Shown here: piece after piece, positions 53,279 through 62,076 of the stretch
Numbering within the stretch: the first letter of the stretch is position 1
How the letters are laid out: every line of letters starts with the position of its first letter
DNA from: Ornithinimicrobium laminariae
GTDB taxonomy: Bacteria; Actinomycetota; Actinomycetes; Actinomycetales; Dermatophilaceae
Assembly: GCF_019457945.1 (NCBI RefSeq)
Contig: NZ_JAHZSU010000003.1
Coordinates: forward strand, 310,001-374,000
Direction: 5' to 3'
DNA: 64,000 nt
Notes under the pieces: model-generated
What the model saw: only the letters and a program-made list of their open reading frames with translations
What the model was told of the DNA's origin: nothing
Database searches by the model: none
Program-made: the position numbers and the translations under genes

Positions 53279-53860
53279 TTAGATGTTGCCGACGCCTTCA
53301 AGGATCAAGATGAGGCCGAAGATCAAGAACGCAATAGCAGCGCCGTACTTGATGGCCTTTTCTGGCAGTTTGCGTCCGAGAAGAGCGCCCAGCAGGATGG
53401 CCAGCGCATCGGCGGCGACCATGCCCACTGTGCTGCCGATCCAGGTGCCAAACCAGTTGTATTGAGTGGCCAACGTGATCGTTGCCAGCATGGTCTTGTC
53501 GCCCAGTTCAGCCAAGAAGAAGGCCACACCGACAGCGACGATGGCGGCGCCTGAGCTGCGACGGGCCTTTTGCGCTTCGTCTTCAGTGAGTTCATCGCCA
53601 CGCAAGGTCCACACGGCAAAGCCGAGGAAGGCGATACCGGCTGCCAGTGAGATCCAGCCTTGGTAGTCGCCGAAGGCTTCGCCGACCCAAAAGCCCAAGG
53701 CAACGGAAGCGAGGTGGACGACTGCAGTCGCGACAGTGATGCCGACGAGCACCTGCCAGGTGCGATAACGGGTCGCGAAAGTCATCGCCATGAGTTGGCT
53801 CTTGTCGCCCAATTCGGCAACAAAGATCACGGCGGTGGAGAGCCATAGTGCTTCGAACAT
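53279..53860 (-). CDS. TMEM165/GDT1 family cation transporter
   Basis: 193 aa, six hydrophobic helices in two repeats. Each repeat carries the family motif E-x-G-D-K-(S/T): residues 16-21 and 118-123. Bacterial members (MneA/MntX-like) export Mn2+ or handle Ca2+/Mn2+. A TTG one codon earlier (53863) is also open; ATG is preferred. A 6-bp hairpin and T-run lie directly before the start, with no Shine-Dalgarno. No yybP-ykoY riboswitch-like leader fits the short gap. Confidence 0.91.
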   Translation of the reverse strand: MFEALWLSTAVIFVAELGDKSQLMAMTFATRYRTWQVLVGITVATAVVHLASVALGFWVGEAFGDYQGWISLAAGIAFLGFAVWTLRGDELTEDEAQKARRSSGAAIVAVGVAFFLAELGDKTMLATITLATQYNWFGTWIGSTVGMVAADALAILLGALLGRKLPEKAIKYGAAIAFLIFGLILILEGVGNI

Positions 53861-53866
53861 CAAAAA

Positions 53867-53888
53867 AGCGCCCGAAAACTGCGGCGCT
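53867..53888 (-). terminator. Terminator-like hairpin abutting the TMEM165 start
   Basis: On the minus strand AGCGCC and GGCGCT (6-bp stem, 10-nt loop) are followed by a T-run and then the ATG at 53860. It begins about 13 nt after the stop of the upstream gene, so it probably ends that transcript, or attenuates read-through into the transporter gene. Confidence 0.6.
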
Positions 53889-53901
53889 GAACGGGTCCAT
53901 C

Positions 53902-54267
53902 CTAGCGAAGATTGATCGGAGCCCGAACCTGCAACGCCTCCAGCAATAACTCGGCGCTTCGCAGGGCCGCACGCAGCCGAAGACCCTCTTGAGTCAACGA
54001 TCCGAGAACGTCGCTCAGGGAGCCTGGCGGCAGCACTGGCCCAAGCTCTGGGCGGACATCACGCCACGCACCACGCATCGCTGCTAGTTGGGCTTGAATG
54101 TGCCGCACCGTGACCCAAGCGAGGGCTACTGGGTGTCGGCGCCACGCTGCATACGCGCGGTAGTCGGCTGGGCAGTGGTCCAGCAACCAGGATGTGGCTG
54201 CTTGCTCCCAGCCGGACACACCGGGCGGCGGCACCCGGTCTGGCCATCCAACTGGTCCACTCGACAT
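53902..54267 (-). CDS. Hypothetical actinobacterial protein
   Basis: 121 aa from ATG 54267; not a family I can name. It is rich in Ala, Leu, Arg and Trp and mostly alpha-helical, with a short Trp/Pro-containing start (VGWPDRVPPPGVSGWEQA) and a long helix LTQEGLRLRAALRSAELLLEAL. No signal peptide or membrane segment. The start is favoured over 54297 by TACACT 7 nt upstream (leaderless-type). It is a single-gene unit ending at a hairpin. Confidence 0.65.
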   Translation of the reverse strand: MSSGPVGWPDRVPPPGVSGWEQAATSWLLDHCPADYRAYAAWRRHPVALAWVTVRHIQAQLAAMRGAWRDVRPELGPVLPPGSLSDVLGSLTQEGLRLRAALRSAELLLEALQVRAPINLR

Positions 54268-54274
54268 GCGAACA

Positions 54275-54280
54275 AGTGTA
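54275..54280 (-). promoter_or_regulatory. -10 element, leaderless promoter of 54267 gene
   Basis: TACACT on the minus strand is 7 nt before the ATG at 54267. The large inverted repeat lies about 19 bp further upstream. Confidence 0.5.
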
Positions 54281-54298
54281 CGACTCTTACCTGACACT

Positions 54299-54369
54299 CC
54301 CCATGTGCCGATTCATCCGGTGTGTGGCCAGTTTCTCTGGTCACACACCGGATGAATCGGCACATGGGG
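54299..54369. repeat. Long perfect inverted repeat (28-bp arms)
   Basis: Arms 54299-54326 and 54342-54369 are perfect reverse complements. The 15-nt centre contains a further CCAG/CTGG pairing plus one G-T pair, so the whole 71 bp folds into one hairpin. There is no T-run and acnA already has its own terminator next to it. A small palindromic mobile or REP-like element is plausible. Confidence 0.85.
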
Positions 54370-54372
54370 GCG

Positions 54373-54410
54373 TAATAGGGCGGGCACCCCAAAGGATGCC
54401 CGCCCTATTA
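54373..54410 (-). terminator. Terminator of acnA
   Basis: A 14-bp perfect stem (54373-54386 with 54397-54410) and 10-nt loop begins 36 bp after the acnA stop. Confidence 0.8.
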
Positions 54411-54445
54411 AGAGCTACGCCGGTATGCCGACGCTCGCCTCGTGC

Positions 54446-57280
54446 TTAGCTTTGGTTGGCCAGCGAACGCAGCACGTACTGCAGAATGCCGTCGTTGCGG
54501 AAGTAGCCCGCTTCGCCGGGGGTGTCGATGCGCACCACAGCGTCGAACTCGACCGTGTCGCCACCGTCAACCTTGGTCGCGCTGACCTTGACCGTCTTGG
54601 GGATGTCGCCATCATTCAGCGCCGTAATGCCCGCAATCGCGAACGTCTCGGTGCCATCCAGACCCAGGCTTTCAGCGGTGTCACCCTCGGCATACTGCAA
54701 GGGCAGGACGCCCATGCCGATCAGGTTGGAGCGGTGAATGCGCTCATACGACTCAGCAATGACAGCCTTCACACCGAGCAACCGGGTGCCTTTGGCAGCC
54801 CAGTCACGCGACGATCCAGAGCCATACTCCTTGCCAGCCAGCACGACCAGCGGCACGCCAGCCTCGGCATAAGCCTCCGACGCCTCGAAGATCGTCGTCT
54901 GCTCGCCATCGGCCAAGAAGTTGCGAGTGAAGCCACCCTCAACGTCATCCAGCAACTGGTTACGCAGTCGGATGTTGGCGAAGGTGCCGCGAATCATGAC
55001 TTCGTGGTTGCCACGACGCGAGCCGTAGGAGTTGAAGTCACGACGCTCGATGCCGTGCTCGGCCAGGTACTTACCGGCCGGACTGTCGCCCTTGATGGAG
55101 CCAGCCGGGCTAATGTGGTCGGTCGTGACCGAGTCACCCAACAGCGCCAAGACGCGGGCACCGTCGATGTCTTGCACCGGCGCGGGCTCGGCAGCCATCC
55201 CGTCGAAGTACGGGGGTTTGCGCACATAGGTCGACTCAGCCTCCCAGTCGAAGGTGTCGCCCTCGGGCGTGGGCAGGCTGCGCCAGCGGTCGTCGCCAGC
55301 GAACACGTCGGAGTAGTCCTCCTTGAACATCTCGCGAGAGATCGAGCCAGCAATGACCTCTTCAATATCGGCAGCCATCGGCCAAATATCGGTCAAGAAG
55401 ACATCGTTGCCTTCCTTATCCTGACCCAGGGCCTCGTTCTCAAAGTCGAAGTCCATGGTGCCGGCCAGCGCATACGCGATGACCAGCGGCGGCGAGGCCA
55501 AGTAGTTCATCTTGACGTCGGGGTTGATCCGGCCTTCAAAGTTTCGGTTACCCGAAAGCACCGAGGTCACAGCCAGGTCGTTGTCGTTGACGGCCTTGGA
55601 GACTTCTTCGATGATCGGGCCCGAGTTACCAATACAGGTCGTGCAGCCATAACCAACCAGGTGGAAGCCGAGGGCTTCGAGGTAGGGCCACATGCCGGCC
55701 TTGTCGAAGTAGCCAGTGACCACCTTGGAACCAGGCGCCATCGAGGTCTTCACCCACGCCGGGACGCTCAAGCCTTTTTCGACAGCGTTCTTGGCCAGCA
55801 ACGCGGCAGCCATCATCACTGAGGGGTTGGACGTGTTCGTGCAACTCGTGATCGAGGCGATCGCCACATGACCGTGGTCAATGTCGACTTTGTCATCACC
55901 GATAGTGGTTGCGATCGGATTGCTAGCGCGAGCACCGTTGTTCCTGGGCGGCGAATGCTGAGGCCGTCCTAGCGCAGAGGACTCATCGGTAGCATTGTGA
56001 GACGGGGAATCCGAGGCTGGGAAGGAGTCGGCTAACTCGCCGTCCTGAGGACTCTTTTCGATACCGTGGCCGTTAACGACGTAGTTCTTCAGGTCAGCGC
56101 GGAACTGCTCCTTGGCCTCGGTGACCGAAATGCGATCCTGTGGCCGCTTGGGCCCAGCAATCGAGGGGACGACCGTCGACAGGTCCAGTTCCAGACGCTC
56201 AGAGTAACGAGCCTCCTTCTCTGGTTCCAGCCACATGCCCTGCTCCTTGGAGTAGGCCTCGACCAAGGCAATCTGCTCGGCGCTGCGGCCGGTCAGTTGC
56301 AGGTAGTCGAGCGTGACCTGGTCGATCGGGAAGATCGCACACGTCGAGCCAAACTCAGGGCTCATGTTGCCGATGGTGGCGCGGTTGGCCAGCGGCACAG
56401 CCGTGACCCCTTCGCCGTAGAACTCGACGAACTTGCCGACCACACCGTGCTCACGCAGCATTTCGGTGATCGTCAGCACGACGTCCGTCGCGGTGGCACC
56501 GGCGGGGATAGCGCCGGTCAGTTTGAAGCCGACGACGCGTGGGATCAACATCGAGACAGGCTGGCCAAGCATGGCTGCCTCGGCCTCGATACCGCCAACG
56601 CCCCAGCCAAGCACACCCATACCGTTGACCATCGTGGTGTGGGAGTCGGTGCCGACGCAGGTGTCGGGGTATGCCTGCAACTCGCCGTTGACCTCGCGGG
56701 TCATGACGGTGCGGGCCAGGTGCTCAATGTTGACCTGGTGGACGATGCCGGTGCCTGGAGGCACAACCTTGAAGTCCTCGAAGGCCTTCTGTCCCCAGCG
56801 CAGGAACTGGTAGCGCTCGCCGTTGCGCTCGTACTCAATCTCGACATTGCGCTCGAAGGCATCGGCGCGGCCGAAGACGTCGATGATGACCGAGTGGTCA
56901 ATGACCAGTTCGGCTGGTGCGAGCGGGTTGATCTTGGATGGGTCGCCGCCCAGATCAACCATGGCCTCACGCATGGTGGCGAGGTCAACGACCACGGGCA
57001 CACCAGTGAAGTCCTGCATGATGACGCGGCCCGGGGTGAACTGAATCTCCGTGTCGGGCTGTGCGTTCTCATCCCACTGGGCCACGGCGTTGATGTGGTC
57101 CGCGGTGATGTTGGCGCCGTCCTCGGTGCGCAGGAGGTTTTCCAGCAGCACCTTGAGGCTGAATGGGAGCGTGTCTGCGCCCTCTAAATCTTTAATGCGA
57201 AACATTTGGTAGCTATCGCTACCGACGTTCAGGGTGCCTTTAGCTCCAAAGCTATCGGTGCCGGTGATGTTGTCACTCAC
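54446..57280 (-). CDS. acnA: Aconitate hydratase
   Basis: Isomerises citrate and isocitrate in the TCA cycle; carries a 4Fe-4S cluster. It is 944 aa, longer than the usual ~890-900. The cluster cysteines appear in [13 protein letters not shown] with a third Cys in [11 protein letters not shown], and the C-terminal swivel domain carries [13 protein letters not shown]. The extra length includes a Ser/Pro/Asn-rich insert around residues 415-450. Start GTG with AGGGACAGG upstream. A perfect palindrome sits over the promoter region. Confidence 0.97.
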   Translation of the reverse strand: MSDNITGTDSFGAKGTLNVGSDSYQMFRIKDLEGADTLPFSLKVLLENLLRTEDGANITADHINAVAQWDENAQPDTEIQFTPGRVIMQDFTGVPVVVDLATMREAMVDLGGDPSKINPLAPAELVIDHSVIIDVFGRADAFERNVEIEYERNGERYQFLRWGQKAFEDFKVVPPGTGIVHQVNIEHLARTVMTREVNGELQAYPDTCVGTDSHTTMVNGMGVLGWGVGGIEAEAAMLGQPVSMLIPRVVGFKLTGAIPAGATATDVVLTITEMLREHGVVGKFVEFYGEGVTAVPLANRATIGNMSPEFGSTCAIFPIDQVTLDYLQLTGRSAEQIALVEAYSKEQGMWLEPEKEARYSERLELDLSTVVPSIAGPKRPQDRISVTEAKEQFRADLKNYVVNGHGIEKSPQDGELADSFPASDSPSHNATDESSALGRPQHSPPRNNGARASNPIATTIGDDKVDIDHGHVAIASITSCTNTSNPSVMMAAALLAKNAVEKGLSVPAWVKTSMAPGSKVVTGYFDKAGMWPYLEALGFHLVGYGCTTCIGNSGPIIEEVSKAVNDNDLAVTSVLSGNRNFEGRINPDVKMNYLASPPLVIAYALAGTMDFDFENEALGQDKEGNDVFLTDIWPMAADIEEVIAGSISREMFKEDYSDVFAGDDRWRSLPTPEGDTFDWEAESTYVRKPPYFDGMAAEPAPVQDIDGARVLALLGDSVTTDHISPAGSIKGDSPAGKYLAEHGIERRDFNSYGSRRGNHEVMIRGTFANIRLRNQLLDDVEGGFTRNFLADGEQTTIFEASEAYAEAGVPLVVLAGKEYGSGSSRDWAAKGTRLLGVKAVIAESYERIHRSNLIGMGVLPLQYAEGDTAESLGLDGTETFAIAGITALNDGDIPKTVKVSATKVDGGDTVEFDAVVRIDTPGEAGYFRNDGILQYVLRSLANQS

Positions 57281-57311
57281 TGCCCTGTCCCTTCGTCGAA
57301 CTTTTGTGTCG

Positions 57312-57335
57312 ATTTATCTTGACGTCAAGATAAAT
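57312..57335 (-). promoter_or_regulatory. 24-bp perfect palindrome, candidate acnA operator
   Basis: ATTTATCTTGACGTCAAGATAAAT is fully self-complementary if both halves are read (12-bp arms, no spacer). It lies 32 bp upstream of the acnA GTG and contains a TTGACG that could be the -35, so a bound dimer would block RNA polymerase. Confidence 0.7.
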
Positions 57336-57369
57336 TACCAGATCTGCCATAGCAGCGTCAGGTGAGTGC

Positions 57370-58665
57370 TCAGTCTCCAGTGTGTCCCACTGGAGCAAAC
57401 AACGCGATGCATTCCACGTGGTGCGTCATCGGGAACGCATCAAAAACGCGCAACTTTTGTAAGACATACCCAACATCCTTCAGGTATGCGGTGTCGCGCG
57501 CGAGCGCTGCCGGGTCACAGGCCACGTAGGCAATGGCTCGTGGCTTCAACGCGGCCATGTCGCCGACAACTTGCTTGCCAGCACCCACCCGGGGCGGGTC
57601 GAGCACGATGACATCAGCGCTCTCGTTGCTGCGGCGCAATCCGGCAACCACCCGGTCCACCTTGTCGCGTCGCATCGTTGCTTGCCGCGTGGACGACAAG
57701 TTTTGTGCACCGTGTCCGCCAGCCGCACGATCAGCCTCCACGGCCAACACTCGACCATCTCGGCCCACGGCCTCAGAGAGGCCACGGGCAAACAAGCCGA
57801 CTCCGGCATACAAATCGAGGGCGCTCTCCCCCGGCCGGGCATCGAGCCAACTCAAAACGGTCTGGCTAAATGTGGTCGCGGCTCCTGGGTGAACCTGCCA
57901 AAATCCGCGAGCGCTCAACTGGAAGGCCCAGGTGTTGTCCTCGATCGCGACCGACTCTTTGACGACCGGCGGCCGCTGCTGCTCGGGCGCTGGCACCGAA
58001 AACACCTCTGGGGTCCGCTGCACACCAACGCCCGCCTGGGTCGCGATCACGTCAATGGCCTCAATGCCGGACCGCTGCTTGCGCGCTTCATCCGTGTCGG
58101 ACCACACCGAGTTGGCCTGCACCGCGGGATGAGCGATGCGGCAGGTGTCGACCGGGACAATTTCGTGGGAGCGGTGCTGGCGCAGGCCCACCATGCCCTC
58201 GGGGCTGACGGCAAACTCGACTCTGGTGCGCCAACCCAAACCGGCGTCATCGCCGGGCACGGCCTCGCACACGACCTCAGCGCCCAGCAACTCAACCAGA
58301 TCAATCTTGGCCAGTCGGCTGAACTGCTCCGCGACGACCTGCGCCTTCAACTGACGCTGGTGTCCCAGGTCCACATGCTGGAAGTCGCAGCCTCCGCAAC
58401 GCCCCGGCCCAGACCAGGGGCAGGCGGGTTGGATTCGATGCTCAGATGGCTCAACGACCTGCACGGCGTCGGCCCGCAGGAACCGCCCCTTGGGGCCAAG
58501 GTCGGTGATCTCCGCGATCACCTGCTCACCGGGGATAGCGTGCCTGACGAACAACACCCTGCCTTCATGTCGCGCAACGCAGTGGCCGCCGTGGGCGACG
58601 GGGCCGACTTCGACCTCAACGCGATCGCCAACCTGCAATGGTGCCTGTTCGATGGTGGTGCTCAT
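57370..58665 (-). CDS. TrmA/RumA-like RNA (uracil-5-)-methyltransferase with TRAM domain
   Basis: 431 aa. An N-terminal TRAM RNA-binding domain (VGDRVEVEVGPVAHGG), a cysteine cluster (CPWSGPGRCGGCDFQHVD) as in Fe-S RumA-type enzymes, a SAM motif LDLYAGVGLFARGL and the catalytic loop VACDPAALARD (Cys nucleophile) are all present. The substrate, 23S rRNA or tRNA uracil, is not resolved. The start at 58665 overlaps the permease stop by 4 bp. Confidence 0.92.
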   Translation of the reverse strand: MSTTIEQAPLQVGDRVEVEVGPVAHGGHCVARHEGRVLFVRHAIPGEQVIAEITDLGPKGRFLRADAVQVVEPSEHRIQPACPWSGPGRCGGCDFQHVDLGHQRQLKAQVVAEQFSRLAKIDLVELLGAEVVCEAVPGDDAGLGWRTRVEFAVSPEGMVGLRQHRSHEIVPVDTCRIAHPAVQANSVWSDTDEARKQRSGIEAIDVIATQAGVGVQRTPEVFSVPAPEQQRPPVVKESVAIEDNTWAFQLSARGFWQVHPGAATTFSQTVLSWLDARPGESALDLYAGVGLFARGLSEAVGRDGRVLAVEADRAAGGHGAQNLSSTRQATMRRDKVDRVVAGLRRSNESADVIVLDPPRVGAGKQVVGDMAALKPRAIAYVACDPAALARDTAYLKDVGYVLQKLRVFDAFPMTHHVECIALFAPVGHTGD

Positions 58666-60671
58666 GCGAATTCCCCTGACTGGGCGGGACGCTTGGACGG
58701 GGCGGGTTGCTGTTGAGCCTTGTAGCGGGAGTCGGCTTGCCACGGCACGGTGGCCACGATGACGCCTGGGGTGCGCATTAACTCGCTACGCAATTCGTTG
58801 AGCGCGCGGTTACGCACCCAGCGGACAAATCGGTTGGCCGCGACATATTCGGGCACATAGACGACCACCATGTCTCGGGGGTGATCGCGGTGCAGACGAC
58901 CGACGTAGTCGACCAAGGGGCGGGCTTGCTCTCGATAGGGCGATTCGAGCAACCGCAGCGTGACCGGGATTTTGTGCCGGCGCCACGCGTCCCGCAACTC
59001 TTGCGAGCGCTCAGCGTTGATGTCCACACTCACGGCCTCGATGGAGTGCGGCCGAGTTGCCCGGGCATAGGCCACGGCGCGCAGGGTTGGCGAGTCCAGG
59101 TGCTCCACATAGACCAGGGCCAACACTCGGGAAGGAACTCGCTGAGTCACCTCGCCTTCTTCGGGCAAAGCGATCTCGCGGTCAATATCACGGTGAAGTC
59201 GGTACACCACGGTCATCACCATCCACAGGGTTGCAATCGCGAGTAGAGAAAGACCGGCACCTTGGGTGAACCGGGTCGTTATGACGGTGGCCAGCACCGT
59301 GATCGAAACAGTAGCCCCGATGATGTTGATCAATCGGCTGCGCACCTTGGACCGGCGCGCGCGTTCGCTCAACTCGAGGCGCATTTGGTTGTTCCAGTGC
59401 TTGACCATCCCGATTTGACTGGCCGCAAAGGAGATAAAGACGCCGACCAGGTACATCTGGATCAACTCGGTCACGGTGGCCTGATAGACCAGCACCAGTG
59501 CCAGAGCGCCGCCAGCGAGCAGCAAAATGCCATTGGAGTATGCGAGGCGCACCCCGCGGCTGAGCAGCAACCGCGGCAAGAAACCATCCGTGGCCAGACG
59601 CGAGGCCAATTGCGGGAATCCGTTAAATGCGGTGTTGGCCGCGACGATCAACATCACGCCAGTGACCAGCGAGACGACGAGCAAACCGATGCTGCCTTCA
59701 CCAAAGATCACCGTTGATAGCTGACCCAGGATCGGGTCTTGCACGAAGTCTTCCGCAGGTGGCGAGCCATCAAGGCGCAACTGCTCTTGGGGGTCGACCA
59801 CTAGTTGAATGCCAGAGGCTGCCACGAGAGCAATCACCGACAGCAAGATGGTGATCGACAAGGTCGCCATGATGACCAGCACCGAGGCGGCGTTTTTGCT
59901 CTTGGGCCGCTGAAAGGCTGGCACGCCGTTAGCGACACCTTGCACGCCGGTTAGTGCGACAGTGCCAGAGGCAAAAGCCCGCAGGATCAGCACTCCGACG
60001 CCCAGCGCCGTCAGCGCTTCGTAGCCATCAGCCGGCACCAAGTCATACCCGGCACTTTCAGCCTGCGCCAGCGTGCCGGTGGCCCACTGGAATCCGCCGT
60101 AGCCGAGCATCAGCCCCATCGCCCCGAGGAAGGCATACACCGGCACCGCCAAGGCCCGACCAGACTCGCGAACGCCACGCAGGTTGATGAGCGTCAGGCC
60201 TGCGATCAGCAGAGCAGCCGCCAACGGCTCATAGCCACGCAGGAAGTCCAGCGCGGAACCGGCGTTTTGCACGCCAGCCGAGACCGAAACGGCGACGGTC
60301 AAGATGTAGTCAACGGCCAACGCAGCACCCACACCCAGGCCCGCGGTCGGCCCGAGGTTTTTGGAGGCAACCTCGTAGTCGCCACCACCACTGGGATAGG
60401 CGTGCACGTTCTGCCGATAGCAAGCCACGATGATCGCCATCACGGCGCACACCGCCAGCGTGATCTCCCACGACTGGCTCAAGATCGCCGTGCCACCCGC
60501 CAACGCGAGAGTCAAAACAATCTCATCTGGCGCATAAGCCACCGACGACAACGCATCACTGGCAAAGACGGGCATGCCCAATCGCTTGGGCAGAAGCGTC
60601 TCGTTTAGCCGGTCACTGCGCAGGGCACGGCCCAAGAAGGCGCGCTTAAGCAGCAACCGTGGATAGCCCAT
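58662..60671 (-). CDS. APC-superfamily permease
   Basis: 669 aa: about twelve membrane helices up to residue 465, then a cytoplasmic tail of some 200 residues (about 500-650) resembling a universal-stress/nucleotide-binding fold. The first helix region PVFASDALSSVAYAPDEIVL is typical of this group. Being divergent from ceoB-ceoC, it may transport K+ or an amino acid under TrkA-type control; inference. The RNA methyltransferase follows in the same operon. Confidence 0.88.
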   Translation of the reverse strand: MGYPRLLLKRAFLGRALRSDRLNETLLPKRLGMPVFASDALSSVAYAPDEIVLTLALAGGTAILSQSWEITLAVCAVMAIIVACYRQNVHAYPSGGGDYEVASKNLGPTAGLGVGAALAVDYILTVAVSVSAGVQNAGSALDFLRGYEPLAAALLIAGLTLINLRGVRESGRALAVPVYAFLGAMGLMLGYGGFQWATGTLAQAESAGYDLVPADGYEALTALGVGVLILRAFASGTVALTGVQGVANGVPAFQRPKSKNAASVLVIMATLSITILLSVIALVAASGIQLVVDPQEQLRLDGSPPAEDFVQDPILGQLSTVIFGEGSIGLLVVSLVTGVMLIVAANTAFNGFPQLASRLATDGFLPRLLLSRGVRLAYSNGILLLAGGALALVLVYQATVTELIQMYLVGVFISFAASQIGMVKHWNNQMRLELSERARRSKVRSRLINIIGATVSITVLATVITTRFTQGAGLSLLAIATLWMVMTVVYRLHRDIDREIALPEEGEVTQRVPSRVLALVYVEHLDSPTLRAVAYARATRPHSIEAVSVDINAERSQELRDAWRRHKIPVTLRLLESPYREQARPLVDYVGRLHRDHPRDMVVVYVPEYVAANRFVRWVRNRALNELRSELMRTPGVIVATVPWQADSRYKAQQQPAPSKRPAQSGEFA

Positions 60672-60679
60672 AGATGACG

Positions 60680-60685
60680 ATTCTA
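60680..60685 (-). promoter_or_regulatory. -10 element of the APC permease operon
   Basis: TAGAAT on the minus strand is 8 nt before the ATG at 60671, slightly wider than the usual 6-7 here. Back to back with the ceoB promoter. Confidence 0.5.
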
Positions 60686-60696
60686 CGAGAGCGGGA

Positions 60697-60702
60697 TAGC
60701 GT
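60697..60702 (+). promoter_or_regulatory. -10 element, leaderless promoter of ceoB
   Basis: TAGCGT is 6 nt before the GTG at 60709. The divergent gap is 37 bp. Confidence 0.6.
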
Positions 60703-60708
60703 CGGGGT

Positions 60709-61371
60709 GTGCACTTCGTGATTATGGGCTGCGGCCGAGTCGGATCAACGCTGGCAACCAGTCTGGAGCGGCGTGGTCATGAGGTCGCGATCATTGATCG
60801 TGACCCGTTGGCGTTCCGCCGTCTAGCCAAAGATTTTCAGGGCCACCAGATCCGTGGCGTCGGCTTTGACCGTGATGTGTTGCGCCGCGCAGGCATCGAA
60901 GAGGCTTTCGCTTTCGCCGCGGTCAGCAGTGGGGACAACTCCAACATCATTGCGGCACGAGTTGCCCGCGAGACTTTCGGCGTGAAGCGCGTCGTAGCCC
61001 GGATCTATGACCCCGGTCGCGCCGAAATCTTTGAACGCCTGGGAATCCCCACCGTCGCCACCGTGCGCTGGGCTGCAGATCAGACGCTGCACCACCTGCT
61101 CCCTCAGGGTTCTACACCCGACTATTTCGACCCCTCAGGCAAACTCGTGCTGGCACAAATCCACCTCGATAACGGCTGGGTGGGCCGCCGACTGACTGAC
61201 ATCGAAGACTTCAGCCAGTCGCGGGTGGCCTTCATCACGCGCTTGGGCGAGGCGAGGCTGCCTGATCGGCAAATGGTCTATCAGGAGGGTGACGAAGTGC
61301 ACCTGCTGACTGAGCGGATGCGATTGCCCGAGCTTGAACAACGCCTCGACGCGGCACCGCCGCAGGACTAG
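60709..61371 (+). CDS. ceoB: TrkA-family potassium uptake regulator CeoB
   Basis: 220 aa with an RCK N domain (GCGRVGSTLATSLERRGHEVAIIDRD, the NAD-binding loop and acidic end of strand 2) and a C-terminal RCK-C domain. It gates a Trk/Ktr-type K+ transporter or a linked permease from the cytoplasmic side. Start GTG, leaderless-type. Followed 9 bp later by ceoC, the usual actinobacterial pair; the divergent APC permease is a candidate partner. Confidence 0.92.
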   Translation: MHFVIMGCGRVGSTLATSLERRGHEVAIIDRDPLAFRRLAKDFQGHQIRGVGFDRDVLRRAGIEEAFAFAAVSSGDNSNIIAARVARETFGVKRVVARIYDPGRAEIFERLGIPTVATVRWAADQTLHHLLPQGSTPDYFDPSGKLVLAQIHLDNGWVGRRLTDIEDFSQSRVAFITRLGEARLPDRQMVYQEGDEVHLLTERMRLPELEQRLDAAPPQD

Positions 61372-61380
61372 GAGATCGCC

Positions 61381-62076
61381 GTGCGCGTAGCAGTTATTGG
61401 TGCCGGCAGTGTGGGCCGTTCCATCTCGCGAGAGTTGATCCACAACGGCCACGACGTCCTGATCATCGACGAAGAGCCCGACCCTGACCAGACCTCGCGA
61501 GTGCCAGCCGCTGAGTGGTTGTTGGGCGATGCCTGCGAGCTGAGCACCTTGGCCGAAGCCAACCTCGAGTCGTATGACCACGTGGTCTGCGCGACCGGTG
61601 ACGACAAGGTCAATTTAGTGGTGTCGTTCCTGGCTAAGACCGAGTTCGCCGTCACTCGCACCGTGGCCCGCGTCAACAACCCGCGCAACGAATGGCTGTT
61701 CAACGACTCCTGGGGTGTCGATGTTGCGGTCTCGACTCCCCGGCTGATGACGGCGCTAGTCGAAGAGGCCGTGTCAGTCGGCGACCTGGTGCGCCTGTTC
61801 GAGTTCCAACAGGGTCAGGTCCACATGGTGGAACTGACCATGCCTGAATCAAGCCCGTATGTCGGTCGGCGGGTCGGCGATGTGCCGCTTCCGGCAGACA
61901 CGGCGCTGATGGCCATCCTGCGCGATGGGCGAGCGATGGTGCCTCAGCCCGACGAGGTGCTCGAAATGGCAGACGAAGTGATCTTTATGTGCCCACCCGA
62001 GGCCGAGACAGAGTTGGCGCTCACGCTTAACCCCGACGCTCACCTGCGCGACGACGACGAAGAGGACGAGGGCTAG
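61381..62076 (+). CDS. ceoC: TrkA-family potassium uptake regulator CeoC
   Basis: 231 aa, same two-domain layout as CeoB: GAGSVGRSISRELIHNGHDV at the N-terminus and an RCK-C region from about 140. It likely forms hetero-assemblies with CeoB. Start GTG. The tail is strongly acidic (DDDEEDEG). Its stop interlocks with that of the convergent DUF3159 gene in CTAG. Confidence 0.92.
   Translation: MRVAVIGAGSVGRSISRELIHNGHDVLIIDEEPDPDQTSRVPAAEWLLGDACELSTLAEANLESYDHVVCATGDDKVNLVVSFLAKTEFAVTRTVARVNNPRNEWLFNDSWGVDVAVSTPRLMTALVEEAVSVGDLVRLFEFQQGQVHMVELTMPESSPYVGRRVGDVPLPADTALMAILRDGRAMVPQPDEVLEMADEVIFMCPPEAETELALTLNPDAHLRDDDEEDEG

Noticed and set aside
53861..53901. yybP-ykoY manganese riboswitch before the TMEM165/GDT1 gene
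   Set aside because: The gap to the upstream stop is only about 40 bp, too short for that riboswitch; only a simple hairpin with T-run is present.
54425..55822. 465-codon plus-strand open frame
   Set aside because: Antisense to acnA; composition is the usual shadow of a high-GC gene, without recognisable domains.
57571..58716. 381-codon plus-strand open frame
   Set aside because: Antisense to the TRAM-domain RNA methyltransferase; low-quality mirror translation.
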